From Balneolales bacterium (GTDB lineage: Bacteria > Bacteroidota > Rhodothermia > Balneolales > Natronogracilivirgulaceae): a stretch of DNA of 41,762 bases. Position numbers and translations under genes: made by a program. Below are positions 1 to 8,458 of the stretch, piece after piece; within the stretch, counting starts at the first letter, position 1; the number at the start of each line of letters is the position of its first letter. The stretch covers positions 1 through 41,762 of the forward strand of contig SLOL01000043.1 in assembly GCA_007132495.1 (NCBI GenBank). The letters run 5' to 3'. The notes beneath the pieces are model-generated. The model was not told the origin of the DNA, searched no databases, and was given only the letters and a program-made list of their open reading frames with translations.

Positions 1-117
1 ATTTTTTTTTGAAGGGACAGATGAATGAAAGGCGGTTGGATTTGTGTTATGTACCGTGTGAAGGATGCTTCATTAAAAAGAAATTTTAACGCAGGAAAGC
101 GCACTAAATACGTCCAT

Positions 118-675
118 ATGAGTACCATTACAATTTTGAGCGGTACAGACCGTCCCGGATCACAGGCTTTGAAAATTGCCCGTTACATCAAGCCGATGTA
201 TGAGAAACAGGGTGTAGAAGCCAGGGTGGTAAGTCTGGAAGATTTTCCCTTGAACGAAGTTGCGGGGGGGAAGTATGGCCGGTCTCTGCCCGGTGTGGAG
301 GCATTTCGGGAAGGAGTCATTGCATCAGACGGAATCGTTATGGTCGTGCCGGAATATAACGGTTCGTTTCCCGGAATTCTGAAATTATTTATTGATTACC
401 TGCCCTTTCCCGAGGCATTTGACAAGATGCCGATAGCTTATATCGGTGAAGCGGCCGGAGCCTTTGGGGCATTACGCGCCGTAGAGCAGCTTCAGCTGGT
501 GTGCTCATATCGCAATGCACATAATTATCGTGAGAGAGTTTTTCTTCAGCGCGTATCGAAGATCTTTGACGAATCGGAGGGCATTAAAGATGAATTTGTC
601 GCTGAATTACTTCAAAGCCAGATACAGGGCTTTATCCGCTTTATCGGTCAGGTCAGGGAGAAGGAGACGGCCTGA
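118..675 (+). CDS. NADPH-dependent FMN reductase family protein
   Basis: A 185-aa flavodoxin-fold protein of the NADPH-dependent FMN reductase/chromate reductase family. It should bind FMN and use NAD(P)H to reduce FMN, quinones or similar small acceptors in the cytoplasm. The N-terminus (ITILSGTDRPGSQALKIA) is the usual beta1-loop that binds the FMN phosphate, and PEYNGSFPGILKLFIDYLP near residue 81 is the family signature around the flavin. Length is typical. The frame stays open upstream to position 25, but the added residues are not family-like, so the ATG at 118 is preferred. It converges on the response-regulator gene with a 5-nt gap. The physiological substrate cannot be told from sequence. 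Confidence 0.85.
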   Translation: MSTITILSGTDRPGSQALKIARYIKPMYEKQGVEARVVSLEDFPLNEVAGGKYGRSLPGVEAFREGVIASDGIVMVVPEYNGSFPGILKLFIDYLPFPEAFDKMPIAYIGEAAGAFGALRAVEQLQLVCSYRNAHNYRERVFLQRVSKIFDESEGIKDEFVAELLQSQIQGFIRFIGQVREKETA

Positions 676-680
676 TACGG

Positions 681-1388
681 TCACTGCCCCTTCTTGAACT
701 TCAGCATATAGCCCACTCCGTGCATGGTAACAAGATATTTCGGGTCATCGGGCTGCATCTCTATTTTAGAGCGTAATTTTGAGATATGCACATCAACAGT
801 CCGTGTACTGGTACTTTGTTCGTATCTCCAGACATGGCGCAGGAGGGATTTTCTGGTGACCGGCTCATTCGGAAAACCGGACAGAAATTTCAGCATCTCG
901 ATTTCCCGTGTGGTCAGGTCGATATTCCCGTCGGGGCGCTTGACGACACCCTGGTTCAGGTCCAGCTGCACATTTCCAAGATTTAGCCGGTTGGATTCCA
1001 TTATGGTATATTCGTCATTACGACGAAGGCGTGCCTGGATACGTGCCAGAAGCTCTTTTACGCCAAAAGGTTTGGTGATATAGTCATCAGCGCCGACATT
1101 CAGCCCCGTTACCTTGTCGATCTCCTGGTCCCGGGCGGTGAGGATGATGATGGGAAACAGCAAGTTGCGTTCCCGGACGTGCCGGCAGATATCGAAACCA
1201 CTCACTCCGGGAAGCATGATATCCAGTATCATGAGATCGGGAATGTTTTCGTCAAGAAGCTGTATGGCCTTATTACCGTCTTCTGCAATTACAATCTGAT
1301 AACCCTCGTTTTCAAGCGTATCCTTCAAGGTGAAAATAAGACCTGGTTCATCTTCAACGATCAGTATGGTCTGGCTGCTATGTAACAT
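681..1388 (-). CDS. OmpR/PhoB-family response regulator
   Basis: A 235-aa two-component response regulator. The receiver domain covers about residues 5-120, with an acidic pair (VEDEPG), phospho-acceptor Asp56 (LMILDIMLPG) and conserved Lys106 (YITKPFG). The C-terminal winged helix carries the RTVDVHISKLRSKI recognition helix and a terminal VGYMLKF hairpin, so it is a DNA-binding transcription factor. The frame is open to 1442, but the ATG at 1388 gives the normal N-terminus and overlaps the kinase stop by 11 nt, which implies translational coupling with the upstream kinase as its cognate partner. The target regulon is unknown. Confidence 0.9.
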   Translation of the reverse strand: MLHSSQTILIVEDEPGLIFTLKDTLENEGYQIVIAEDGNKAIQLLDENIPDLMILDIMLPGVSGFDICRHVRERNLLFPIIILTARDQEIDKVTGLNVGADDYITKPFGVKELLARIQARLRRNDEYTIMESNRLNLGNVQLDLNQGVVKRPDGNIDLTTREIEMLKFLSGFPNEPVTRKSLLRHVWRYEQSTSTRTVDVHISKLRSKIEMQPDDPKYLVTMHGVGYMLKFKKGQ

Positions 1389-3075
1389 GCTCGGAAGTCT
1401 GTAATTGGCTGCGATTGATTTTATCACTGGCGGTATGTTCACGGCTTTCCATTACGGGAAATGAAACGGTAAAAGTGGTTCCTTTTTTCGGTGTACTTGC
1501 AACACGGATCGTTCCTTGATTCCGTGATATGATATCTTTAACAATGGTTAGCCCAAGCCCGTGTCCCTTGGTTTGTGCCGTTAGGGCATTCTCGACCCGA
1601 AAGAATTTGTCGAAAATGTACTTCTGTGATTGGCGGGATATTCCCATGCCATGATCTTCGATGACAAGGTCAATATGATTCTTGTTTTTGCGAATACGGA
1701 TGCCAAGATATTTTTCACCGGGGCTGTATTTAATGGCATTGTCGATCAGATTGTTAAATATGGACTGCAAATCATGGGGGTCCATAAAAATATCCGGCAG
1801 ATCCTCATCGGCATCAAAATGGAGTTCCACCTGGTAAGATTCCAGATAACTTTGTTTTTCATCCAGTAATTTCCGGGCGAATTCGGCAAGCTGGACCGGC
1901 TTTTTTTCAATTCGCAGATCATCGGTGTTGGACTTTGCCACGTCAAGCAGTCTGTCGATCATGGTGCGAAGCCGGATGGATTCTCTGTAAATGTATTTGC
2001 CATAGGACTTGAGCCGTTCCGTATTCGTGATCCTGCCATCTGAGAGGTTTTCACCAGCCGCGAGTATGACGGAGAGTGGGGTCTGAAGTTCATGAGTGAC
2101 ATTGGCCAGAAAAAGTGTCTGGCGCTGTGCAAGAGCCCGTTCCCGTTGTGCTGTGAAGAAGATCACAATCATTGCTGCGAATAAGAGAATCACGGCACCG
2201 CCAAGTACCAACAGGTTGCGGGTTAATGTAGTCCGGGAAGCGGCAATATCGGGATTGGTTGTAAATGACGCTTTCAGGTTCCAGTCGTTCAGCAGATCGG
2301 GGAAGTTCTGGATAACATCGACCTGCCGGTACTGATAGGGTACTTCCGGATCGGTTGTTGCCAGGACCTCATCGTTGGTCCAGTGGTGCAACCATACAAT
2401 GATGCCCTCTTCTTCACCAGTGCCGAACATGTCAACCAACTTGGGGGCCATAAACTTGTCAACCAGATATTCACGATCAATCAAAAATACCAAATAACCG
2501 ACGATTTCCCGGTATTCGGAGTCTACCAACGCGATGGTCATACTGAAATGGGAATCAAAAATTATTCGCGTACTCCAGCGATAGTCATTGATATGAGCAT
2601 TCATGCGGGTTTGGGCCATCGCCAGGCCATCTCTTACATGACGATTGTACTCACGGGTGTCCTCAAAGCGGCCCGATGTACTGTTAAATCGCCAAACCGG
2701 TTCGCCGGTCTCACGGGAGTTATTATTTTCCGGCAGGGCCAGATAAATATCCGAAAACAGCGGGTCGTCGCCTGCTGTACGGATGGCTCCGATCAATTCA
2801 GCAGAAACCTCCGAAGGAGCTGTGAAAGAGTCACGGATATCCTGCATGTCGAGATTCCAGAGCTCATTCAGGGGATAGCGAAAGCGGCTTCTGACCTGGT
2901 CGGTATATTCAAACAGTTGTCTTTTCTGTTTTTCAACAGAGTTTTCTACCGTGTTGTCATGTAATGCATAAAGGGAATAGACATTCATACCGGTAAGGCC
3001 GATAATTGCGAACAGGCCGACTGCCAATGTAATCCAAAGTAATTTGTGGAATGGTATCATAGCGGTAAGTTGCAT
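1378..3075 (-). CDS. Membrane sensor histidine kinase
   Basis: A 565-aa two-component sensor kinase. One membrane segment lies near residues 12-35, followed by a roughly 250-residue extracytoplasmic sensor region with no domain I can name. A second segment is near 290-312. HisKA follows with phospho-acceptor His in FLANVTHELQTPL (about residue 328). The HATPase_c domain has the N box (NLIDNAIKYSP), G1 (EDHGMGIS) and G2 (TKGHGLGLTIVKDI). No HAMP or PAS domain is evident. It is transcribed with, and overlaps, the OmpR-type regulator gene, so it is likely the cognate kinase. It diverges from the TPR kinase gene across a 237-nt spacer. The signal sensed is unknown. Confidence 0.9.
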   Translation of the reverse strand: MQLTAMIPFHKLLWITLAVGLFAIIGLTGMNVYSLYALHDNTVENSVEKQKRQLFEYTDQVRSRFRYPLNELWNLDMQDIRDSFTAPSEVSAELIGAIRTAGDDPLFSDIYLALPENNNSRETGEPVWRFNSTSGRFEDTREYNRHVRDGLAMAQTRMNAHINDYRWSTRIIFDSHFSMTIALVDSEYREIVGYLVFLIDREYLVDKFMAPKLVDMFGTGEEEGIIVWLHHWTNDEVLATTDPEVPYQYRQVDVIQNFPDLLNDWNLKASFTTNPDIAASRTTLTRNLLVLGGAVILLFAAMIVIFFTAQRERALAQRQTLFLANVTHELQTPLSVILAAGENLSDGRITNTERLKSYGKYIYRESIRLRTMIDRLLDVAKSNTDDLRIEKKPVQLAEFARKLLDEKQSYLESYQVELHFDADEDLPDIFMDPHDLQSIFNNLIDNAIKYSPGEKYLGIRIRKNKNHIDLVIEDHGMGISRQSQKYIFDKFFRVENALTAQTKGHGLGLTIVKDIISRNQGTIRVASTPKKGTTFTVSFPVMESREHTASDKINRSQLQTSEHVT

Positions 3076-3207
3076 GCCTCGGAATGTCCCAAAAAGCCCT
3101 CACCTGAAGCACAACGCTGAAAAAATACACCAGATGTAAAAATAGCATATTTTTTCCCAAATGCTCATATTTGTATCTTGACATGGTGGGCAGGGATCAA
3201 TTTAGTA

Positions 3208-3218
3208 CCCTGACAGGG
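3208..3218. promoter_or_regulatory. Short palindrome between two divergent kinase genes
   Basis: CCCTGACAGGG is a perfect 11-bp palindrome (5-bp arms, one central base) in the 237-nt spacer between the divergent kinase genes. A TTGACA at 3178-3183 lies just upstream for the plus-strand gene, though no convincing -10 follows. It could be an operator for either gene; an 11-bp palindrome can also arise by chance. Confidence 0.2.
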
Positions 3219-3253
3219 CCGAAATAAGTATGTGCCTTGATATATCGGAATGA

Positions 3254-3316
3254 ATGGATAAAAAATTACTTTTGTTATTACTCTTTCTAACGGCCTACTT
3301 ACAAATCAGCGTATGA
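3254..3316 (+). CDS. Possible 20-aa hydrophobic leader ORF, ATGA-overlapping the TPR kinase
   Basis: An ATG-started 20-codon ORF encodes a Lys-Lys followed by a Leu-rich stretch (MDKKLLLLLLFLTAYLQ), exactly like the n- and h-regions of a signal peptide. Its TGA overlaps the ATG of the next gene (ATGA at 3313-3316). It may be a translational-coupling leader, a remnant of an older signal peptide split off by a frameshift, or chance. Coding status is uncertain. Confidence 0.3.
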   Translation: MDKKLLLLLLFLTAYLQISV

Positions 3317-5511
3317 TATATCATAAAATGGCATGGGCGGGATTGATTCTGGTCTTCCTGGCACCCGGAGCCTGTAATGATTCCGACGTGCCGGAAAAAT
3401 CCGAATCGTCTTATTTGTTGGATTTAACCGAGCAGGTGGATGTGGCTATACAGGAGAATGACTTCCGCAAAGCCGATTCTCTTGCTTTCCGGGTCATTGA
3501 AGAGGCGGGTGATGCCGGTGAGTACGAGCCTTTAATTGATGTTCAAATAGAGCTGGCCTCATCCTATCTGGAACGGAACAGAATAAGGGAGGCGAGGGAG
3601 CTTATCACGGAAACCCTTGACCTGATCGAAGACCATGGGTCTGCGTTACAGGAGATGCGGGCTCTTATTCAACTTTCCAACTTCCACTTTATGTCGAATA
3701 ATGAGTCGGAGGGACTGGAGACGATCAACGAAGCTATTTCGTTCATACCGGAAGTCGATCACCCCCAGGCGGCCGCAACCGCATATGCAAGCCGGGCACG
3801 TGCTATTGCACGGCACAATCCTGCTGAAGCGCTTGTACTCTATCTTAAGGCACTGAATATCTTTATTGAAGAGGAAGATTTTCGCAATGAGGCGGTAGTC
3901 CGAAATAATATCGGGCAGATCTATCACGATCGAAAAGATCATGAATTGGCCATGAAGGAGTTTGAACAAGCCATGCAGATAAACCGGGAGCTTGGCAATG
4001 ACATTCATCTGGCGATGAACTATAACAATGTGGCGAATACACTGAGTGAATTGAACCGGAAACAGGCGGCGGCCGATTCGTTGATGAAAGCCATTGAAAT
4101 AAATCAGAGCATGGGAATCAGCCCCTCCCTGATACGTAACTACTATAACCTTGGACGAATCTATCTGGATTACGGGGAATACGAGGAAGCCTACACCATC
4201 TTCGAGCAGGCCTATGAAGAGAGCCGGTCGATTAATTTCATGCCGGGTGTGATGCACCATGCAACGGGACTAGCTGAGGTGCTTCTCCATACGGAGCGGT
4301 ATTCTGATGTTCAAGCGTATATTGACGAGTCTCGTGAATTGGCCGAAAATATGGAGAATCTTGATATCCTGGCAAAAGGCTGGGATCTTCAAATGCAATT
4401 GCGGGAAGAGACCGGGGATTTTCAGGGAGCGCTCCTTGCTTTGAGGGAGCAGCAAGCCTATTCGGACAGCCTTGATCACATCCGCAGAGACAGGGAGTTT
4501 GAGGAAGTCCGCACCGCTTATGAAGTGGACCTGAAATCCGCCGAAAACGAGCTGCTGCGCCAGGAGCTATCCTACCAGGAGAGACTGAGCCGCAATCAGC
4601 GTTTGTTGCTGTTTATAATGATCCTCGGGGTACTGTCCATTGCGGCATTCCTGGTTGTCCTGTATCGTAATCAGCGTAAGCTGGGAAGAGCTTATCGGTC
4701 TCTTGAGCAGAAAAATCATTTGATCTCTTTAAAAAACGCACAGCTCAAGAAACTGAATGAAGACCTTAAACAATTGAATGCAGATAAAGACCGGTTGATT
4801 GATATCATAGTCCATGATTTACGCAATCCGTTGTTTGGCGTCATTGGTTTTCTGGATGTCATGGCCGATTCGGTTTCAGGTAAAGAGGAGATACAGCATC
4901 TGGAAATGGCCAGGAACTCCGCCTATCGTCTGAATGAACTGATAGACAGTCTCCTGGATGTACATTCCCTGGAGAAGCACTCCGACGATGTTGAACTGAA
5001 GAAGGTCCGGGTCGATGACATTCTGACCGACTGCTTGGAGAATTTTTCCGAACCTGCTCGTAAAAAAGGAATTGTAGTCGATAGCAATCTGGTATCATTG
5101 GAGGTGGAATCATACCCTTCCTATTTGTTGCGGATTGTTGAGAACCTGGTTTCCAATGCCATTAAATTTTCGCCGAAGAATTCCCGAATTCGCGTTCATG
5201 CCGGGCAAAAAGACAGGGATTCGTGGCAACTGACCGTTTCTGATGAAGGACCCGGTTTTTCGGATGCTGACAGGAAGAAAATGTTTTCCATGTTCGGACG
5301 GCTTTCGGCAAAGCCGACAGGTGGTGAGGCATCTACCGGACTTGGATTATATACTGTTAACATGTTGGTACATCGGCTCAGGGGCAGGATATCGCTGGAG
5401 AGTACGGAGGGCAAGGGAAGTACTTTTATTGTAGAGCTTCCGAACCGGAAAAATGAAACGGATGCTGTTAATGAAACCAGCCGGGAAATGACGGTGGATG
5501 TGGATAGATGA
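3313..5511 (+). CDS. TPR-containing sensor histidine kinase with lipobox
   Basis: A 732-aa sensor kinase. The N-terminus ends in a lipobox-like LAPGAC (Cys21), suggesting lipidation or at least export. Residues of about 30-400 form tandem tetratricopeptide repeats (for example NNIGQIYHDRKDHELAMKEFEQAMQINRELG and the following 40-residue units). A coiled coil then leads into one membrane helix near 433-453 and a second coiled coil. HisKA has IIVHDLRNPLFGVIGF (His near 501). HATPase_c has NLVSNAIKFSP, DEGPGFS and TGLGLYTVNML. Periplasmic TPRs joined to a cytoplasmic kinase are common in Bacteroidota and Balneolota. No response regulator is adjacent on this strand, so it may be orphan or cross-talk with the divergent pair. 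The ATG at 3328 (MAWAGLIL) is an alternative start. Confidence 0.85.
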   Translation: MIYHKMAWAGLILVFLAPGACNDSDVPEKSESSYLLDLTEQVDVAIQENDFRKADSLAFRVIEEAGDAGEYEPLIDVQIELASSYLERNRIREARELITETLDLIEDHGSALQEMRALIQLSNFHFMSNNESEGLETINEAISFIPEVDHPQAAATAYASRARAIARHNPAEALVLYLKALNIFIEEEDFRNEAVVRNNIGQIYHDRKDHELAMKEFEQAMQINRELGNDIHLAMNYNNVANTLSELNRKQAAADSLMKAIEINQSMGISPSLIRNYYNLGRIYLDYGEYEEAYTIFEQAYEESRSINFMPGVMHHATGLAEVLLHTERYSDVQAYIDESRELAENMENLDILAKGWDLQMQLREETGDFQGALLALREQQAYSDSLDHIRRDREFEEVRTAYEVDLKSAENELLRQELSYQERLSRNQRLLLFIMILGVLSIAAFLVVLYRNQRKLGRAYRSLEQKNHLISLKNAQLKKLNEDLKQLNADKDRLIDIIVHDLRNPLFGVIGFLDVMADSVSGKEEIQHLEMARNSAYRLNELIDSLLDVHSLEKHSDDVELKKVRVDDILTDCLENFSEPARKKGIVVDSNLVSLEVESYPSYLLRIVENLVSNAIKFSPKNSRIRVHAGQKDRDSWQLTVSDEGPGFSDADRKKMFSMFGRLSAKPTGGEASTGLGLYTVNMLVHRLRGRISLESTEGKGSTFIVELPNRKNETDAVNETSREMTVDVDR

Positions 5512-5523
5512 GGATCATCTATC
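5503..5523. terminator. Symmetric hairpin over the stop codons of two convergent genes
   Basis: GATAGATGA (5503-5511) and TCATCTATC (5515-5523) are perfect 9-bp arms around a 3-nt loop. Each arm holds the final Asp-Arg-stop codons of one convergent gene. There is no T-run, so it is not a standard intrinsic terminator. It could still protect both 3' ends or act bidirectionally. Confidence 0.4.
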
Positions 5524-6756
5524 GCTACTCTGCTCGTAATCGTAAACAGGATTTCCGTCAATGATCACATGAATGGGGCGTGTGGTATATTCAAACGGAT
5601 CGCCATTGAACAGCACCAGGTCGGCATCTTTCCCCGGTTGCAATGATCCCAGGCGTTCGTCGATATTCAGTATGCGTGCCGGCTCGATGGTCAGCGCCTT
5701 CAGTGCTTTACGGCGGTCCAGGCCATACCCCACCGCCACGGCCGCTTCAAAGAGCACCACCCTGGTTTTTGGAACATAGGATTCATATCCGCTTTGAAAA
5801 ACAAACGGGATTCCGGCCTCCGACAGTTTTGCGGGTGTGTCAAATGCGGCATTTTCGGTGTCGCCGCGTGTGCGTACCATCGTCGGATGCAGGATGATCG
5901 GCACATTGGCCTGTGAAAGTTCTTCAGTCAACAGATATGATTCTGCTGCTCCGTCCAGAAGCAGGGGAAAACCGAATTCGTCCCGGAGCCGCAGGGCAGT
6001 CATGATGTCCTGGGAGCGATGTGCCGTGATCAGTGCAAAAATGTCGCCTTCAAGCATATCAGCAAGTGCATCCAGCTTGAGGTCACGGTCGGGATGTTTG
6101 TCAGGATCCGCGTCCCTGCGTCGTTCGGAATATTCACGGGCGCGGATCAGTTCCTGCCGAAGCATGGCCACCCCCTTCGAGCGGGTGCCGGGGGTGTCGT
6201 AATGATTCCGGACAGTCGATCCCAGTGTGATGGCCAGCGCGGTTGTGGAGTCGATGATAGACTCCTCGACGGTTCGACCGGCCGTCTTGACGATCATGGT
6301 CTGTCCACTTATCACGGCACCCGGTGCATGCCCCGTGTGTACAGTCGTGATCCCGTTTTGACGCAGGAATCCCACCAGCTCTTCCCGGGCGTTATAGGCA
6401 TCAAATGCCCGCAGGTCGGGCTGGATCGCGTGTGAAAGTTCCAGCTGGTCCTGGTCGTGATCCTGATTGTAGTATCCGGCCAATCCGACAACCGAACGGG
6501 CGTCAATAAGTCCCGGCGTGACAACCGCTGCATCATACCGTTCATAATCATCGGGAATAGTAATGGCGTCACGCGGACCGACCTGTTCGATCTTCCCGTC
6601 TCGTACAAGTACTACTCCGTCGGTTATCGGGTCACCCTCCATGGTGTAGACCGTTTCACCTGTGACCGCAATTTGTGCTGTTACTGTGGCAAATGACGCC
6701 CCAATCAGGATCAGGAGGGTGAACAGTATGCGGAAGTCGCAGAATAATCCTGGCAT
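5515..6756 (-). CDS. Exported amidohydrolase-like protein with lost metal ligands
   Basis: A 413-aa protein of the imidazolonepropionase-like amidohydrolase superfamily, with a signal peptide (RILFTLLILIGASFATVTAQ). The small beta-sandwich halves are clear at both ends (ITDGVVLVRDGKIEQVG and LGSLQPGKDADLVLFNGDPFEYTTRP). The metal-binding sites are not: the usual HxH after PGLID is ARSV, the position matching LHHVSEAW in its neighbour reads LLDGAAESY, and the FHTDD site reads FQSGYE. It lies 49 nt downstream of the intact paralogue 6806-8158 in the same orientation, so the two are probably co-transcribed. It is likely a catalytically inactive partner or a repurposed fold, not a decaying pseudogene, since the frame is intact over the full length. 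Confidence 0.85.
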   Translation of the reverse strand: MPGLFCDFRILFTLLILIGASFATVTAQIAVTGETVYTMEGDPITDGVVLVRDGKIEQVGPRDAITIPDDYERYDAAVVTPGLIDARSVVGLAGYYNQDHDQDQLELSHAIQPDLRAFDAYNAREELVGFLRQNGITTVHTGHAPGAVISGQTMIVKTAGRTVEESIIDSTTALAITLGSTVRNHYDTPGTRSKGVAMLRQELIRAREYSERRRDADPDKHPDRDLKLDALADMLEGDIFALITAHRSQDIMTALRLRDEFGFPLLLDGAAESYLLTEELSQANVPIILHPTMVRTRGDTENAAFDTPAKLSEAGIPFVFQSGYESYVPKTRVVLFEAAVAVGYGLDRRKALKALTIEPARILNIDERLGSLQPGKDADLVLFNGDPFEYTTRPIHVIIDGNPVYDYEQSSDR

Positions 6757-6805
6757 TTATCTGTAATTAGAGATTCATATCGTTGTCTGTAGAGTTGGTA
6801 AATGT

Positions 6806-8158
6806 TCAATGGTGATGTCCGTAACCACCGCCCTGGTAAACATTCAAACCGCCTGTGGAAAACTTCCGGTCTTCGGGGTCTTCATAATCCCAGACGTTCA
6901 CTCCTTCAATCCAGGCCTGCTCTACGCGGGTGTAAACGCTGAAGGGGTCGCCCGACAATATGATGAAATCGGCATCTTTTCCGGTTTCCAGGGATCCGAC
7001 GCGGTCATCCATATCCATTTGACGTGCATTGGCGATGGTAACCGATTCGAGGGCTTTTTGACGACTCATTCCCTCCCGGATACCGAAAGCCGGAGAGCGG
7101 AGGAAGAGTCGTGAATCCGTGACACTGTCATCGGTGTGAAATCCGAAATCAACCCCTGCATCCTCCAGTACCGGAGCGGATTTCGGGAGCAGGTCGATGG
7201 CTTCCAGTTTTCCTCCGGGTGAATCGATGTAGATGATGGATGCGGGATAACCCGAGGCCGCGATTTCATCGGCAACTTTCCAGGCTTCGCTGACATGATG
7301 CAGCACCATGCGATACCCGAACTCGTCGGCCAGACGTATGGCGGTGAGGATGTCATCATGACGATGAGTGTGATTGTGGACAATGCGTCGGCCTTCGAGT
7401 ACTTCCACCAGTGTTTCCAGACCCAGATCCCGCGACGGCATGCGCTCGGGGTTCTCTTCAGCCGCCTCCATGCGGGCCTGATACTCCTGTGCCTTGATCA
7501 GCAGCGCCCGTACCATGGCTGCCGATCTGGCCCGTGTACCCGGAAACGGGGGCTGCCGCATCGGATTGGTTCCGTTGGCAAATTTGATTCCACCGTAAAT
7601 GCCGTTTTCTTCATCCACGTACACCAGCATCTCTTCCACGGTGTTGACCTGCCTCAACTTCAGATAGACTGTTTGACCGCTGATCAGATGTCCGGATCCG
7701 GGCATCACATTGACCGACGTGATCCCGCCGGCAAGTGCTTTCCGGAATGTATCGCTTCGGGGATTGATGGTGTCGAGGATCCGGGCATCCGGATGCAGGG
7801 CCGACGAACGGTCGCCACCATCCCCTTCTCCAATATGGGAATGCGGATCCACCAGTCCCGGCATGATCACTTTGCCGGAAACGTCAACGACTTCGGCATT
7901 GTCGGGAATGGTGACGGATCGGGAGGATCCGACGGCCAGGATAGCACCGTCCTGAACTACCAGTACCCCTTCTTCGTAAGTGGGACCGGTTACGGTGATA
8001 ATATCGGCTCCGGTGAAGGCGATGGGTTGTTCCTGTCCCGGAGAAACTTCGGGCATGGCGGTAAATAAAATCATCAGTACCAGTGCCGGCGACAGAAGAT
8101 ATCTTCGACGGAAACAGCGAAGGGGGCAGCATCCGGATGTTACGGTTGGATCTGACAT
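6806..8158 (-). CDS. Exported amidohydrolase (imidazolonepropionase-like)
   Basis: A 450-aa periplasmic amidohydrolase. The signal peptide is RRRYLLSPALVLMILFTAM up to about SPGQEQ. Metal-ligand motifs are intact: PGLVDPHSHIGEG (HxH), HNHTHRHDDI, LHHVSEAW and FGFHTDDS. The C-terminal sandwich strand VGSLETGKDADFIILSGDPF is typical. It should hydrolyse an amide or cyclic amide bond, perhaps of a dipeptide-like substrate, but the substrate cannot be read from sequence. The tail ends in GGGYGHHH, which might also bind metal. The frame is open to 8260; the ATG at 8158 is chosen because the extra residues upstream are not signal-like. It is the first gene of the two-gene amidohydrolase operon. Confidence 0.88.
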   Translation of the reverse strand: MSDPTVTSGCCPLRCFRRRYLLSPALVLMILFTAMPEVSPGQEQPIAFTGADIITVTGPTYEEGVLVVQDGAILAVGSSRSVTIPDNAEVVDVSGKVIMPGLVDPHSHIGEGDGGDRSSALHPDARILDTINPRSDTFRKALAGGITSVNVMPGSGHLISGQTVYLKLRQVNTVEEMLVYVDEENGIYGGIKFANGTNPMRQPPFPGTRARSAAMVRALLIKAQEYQARMEAAEENPERMPSRDLGLETLVEVLEGRRIVHNHTHRHDDILTAIRLADEFGYRMVLHHVSEAWKVADEIAASGYPASIIYIDSPGGKLEAIDLLPKSAPVLEDAGVDFGFHTDDSVTDSRLFLRSPAFGIREGMSRQKALESVTIANARQMDMDDRVGSLETGKDADFIILSGDPFSVYTRVEQAWIEGVNVWDYEDPEDRKFSTGGLNVYQGGGYGHHH

Positions 8159-8284
8159 AATCGTGAGGTTACAAGATGGATATTGACCTGTAAACTGTAA
8201 AGGTGAAACGGTATTTATTGCAGCAACCATGTTTTTGGAGTGGCTGAACAACGGCCCCAATATCGGAAAACTTTCTCAAAATCA

Positions 8285-8316
8285 CAGAGCGGGATTCACT
8301 CAGAGCGGGATTAACT
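8285..8316. repeat. 16-bp tandem duplication
   Basis: CAGAGCGGGATTCACT (8285-8300) is followed directly by CAGAGCGGGATTAACT (8301-8316), 15 of 16 bases identical. It sits between the divergent amidohydrolase and cco operons and could be a doubled binding site or a slippage product. Confidence 0.7.
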
Positions 8317-8408
8317 GTGCAAAGTAAGGGGCCGGTTGTCCGGATACAAAACGGGCCTTACAAGCCATCCGGGGAGTCTGCCTTTTATGACCGTGACTTC
8401 GGGTCCAC

Positions 8409-8420
8409 CCCGTTAACGGG
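8409..8420. promoter_or_regulatory. Perfect 12-bp palindrome upstream of the cbb3 operon
   Basis: CCCGTTAACGGG is self-complementary over 12 bp and lies just upstream of the candidate promoter at 8427. It is a plausible operator for a dimeric regulator of the cco genes; no known consensus is matched. Confidence 0.3.
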
Positions 8421-8426
8421 ATTTAG

Positions 8427-8458
8427 TTTTGAACTCTGAACGGTTATTTATACCTTTT
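8427..8458 (+). promoter_or_regulatory. Candidate Bacteroidota-type promoter for the cco operon
   Basis: TTTTG (8427-8431) and TACCTTTT (8451-8458) are separated by 19 nt. This fits the Bacteroidota -33 TTTG / -7 TAnnTTTG pattern with one mismatch. It would give a leader of roughly 180 nt before ccoS. Confidence 0.35.

Noticed and set aside
25-117. 31-codon N-terminal extension of the FMN reductase frame
   Set aside because: The extra residues do not resemble the family; the ATG at 118 gives the standard N-terminus.
3646-4260. 204-codon minus-strand frame inside the TPR kinase
   Set aside because: Antisense shadow of the TPR region; His/Ile-rich with no domain.
6268-6280. GGTTCGACC resembling a tRNA T-arm
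   Set aside because: It lies inside the amidohydrolase-like coding sequence and no acceptor, D or anticodon arms fit around it.
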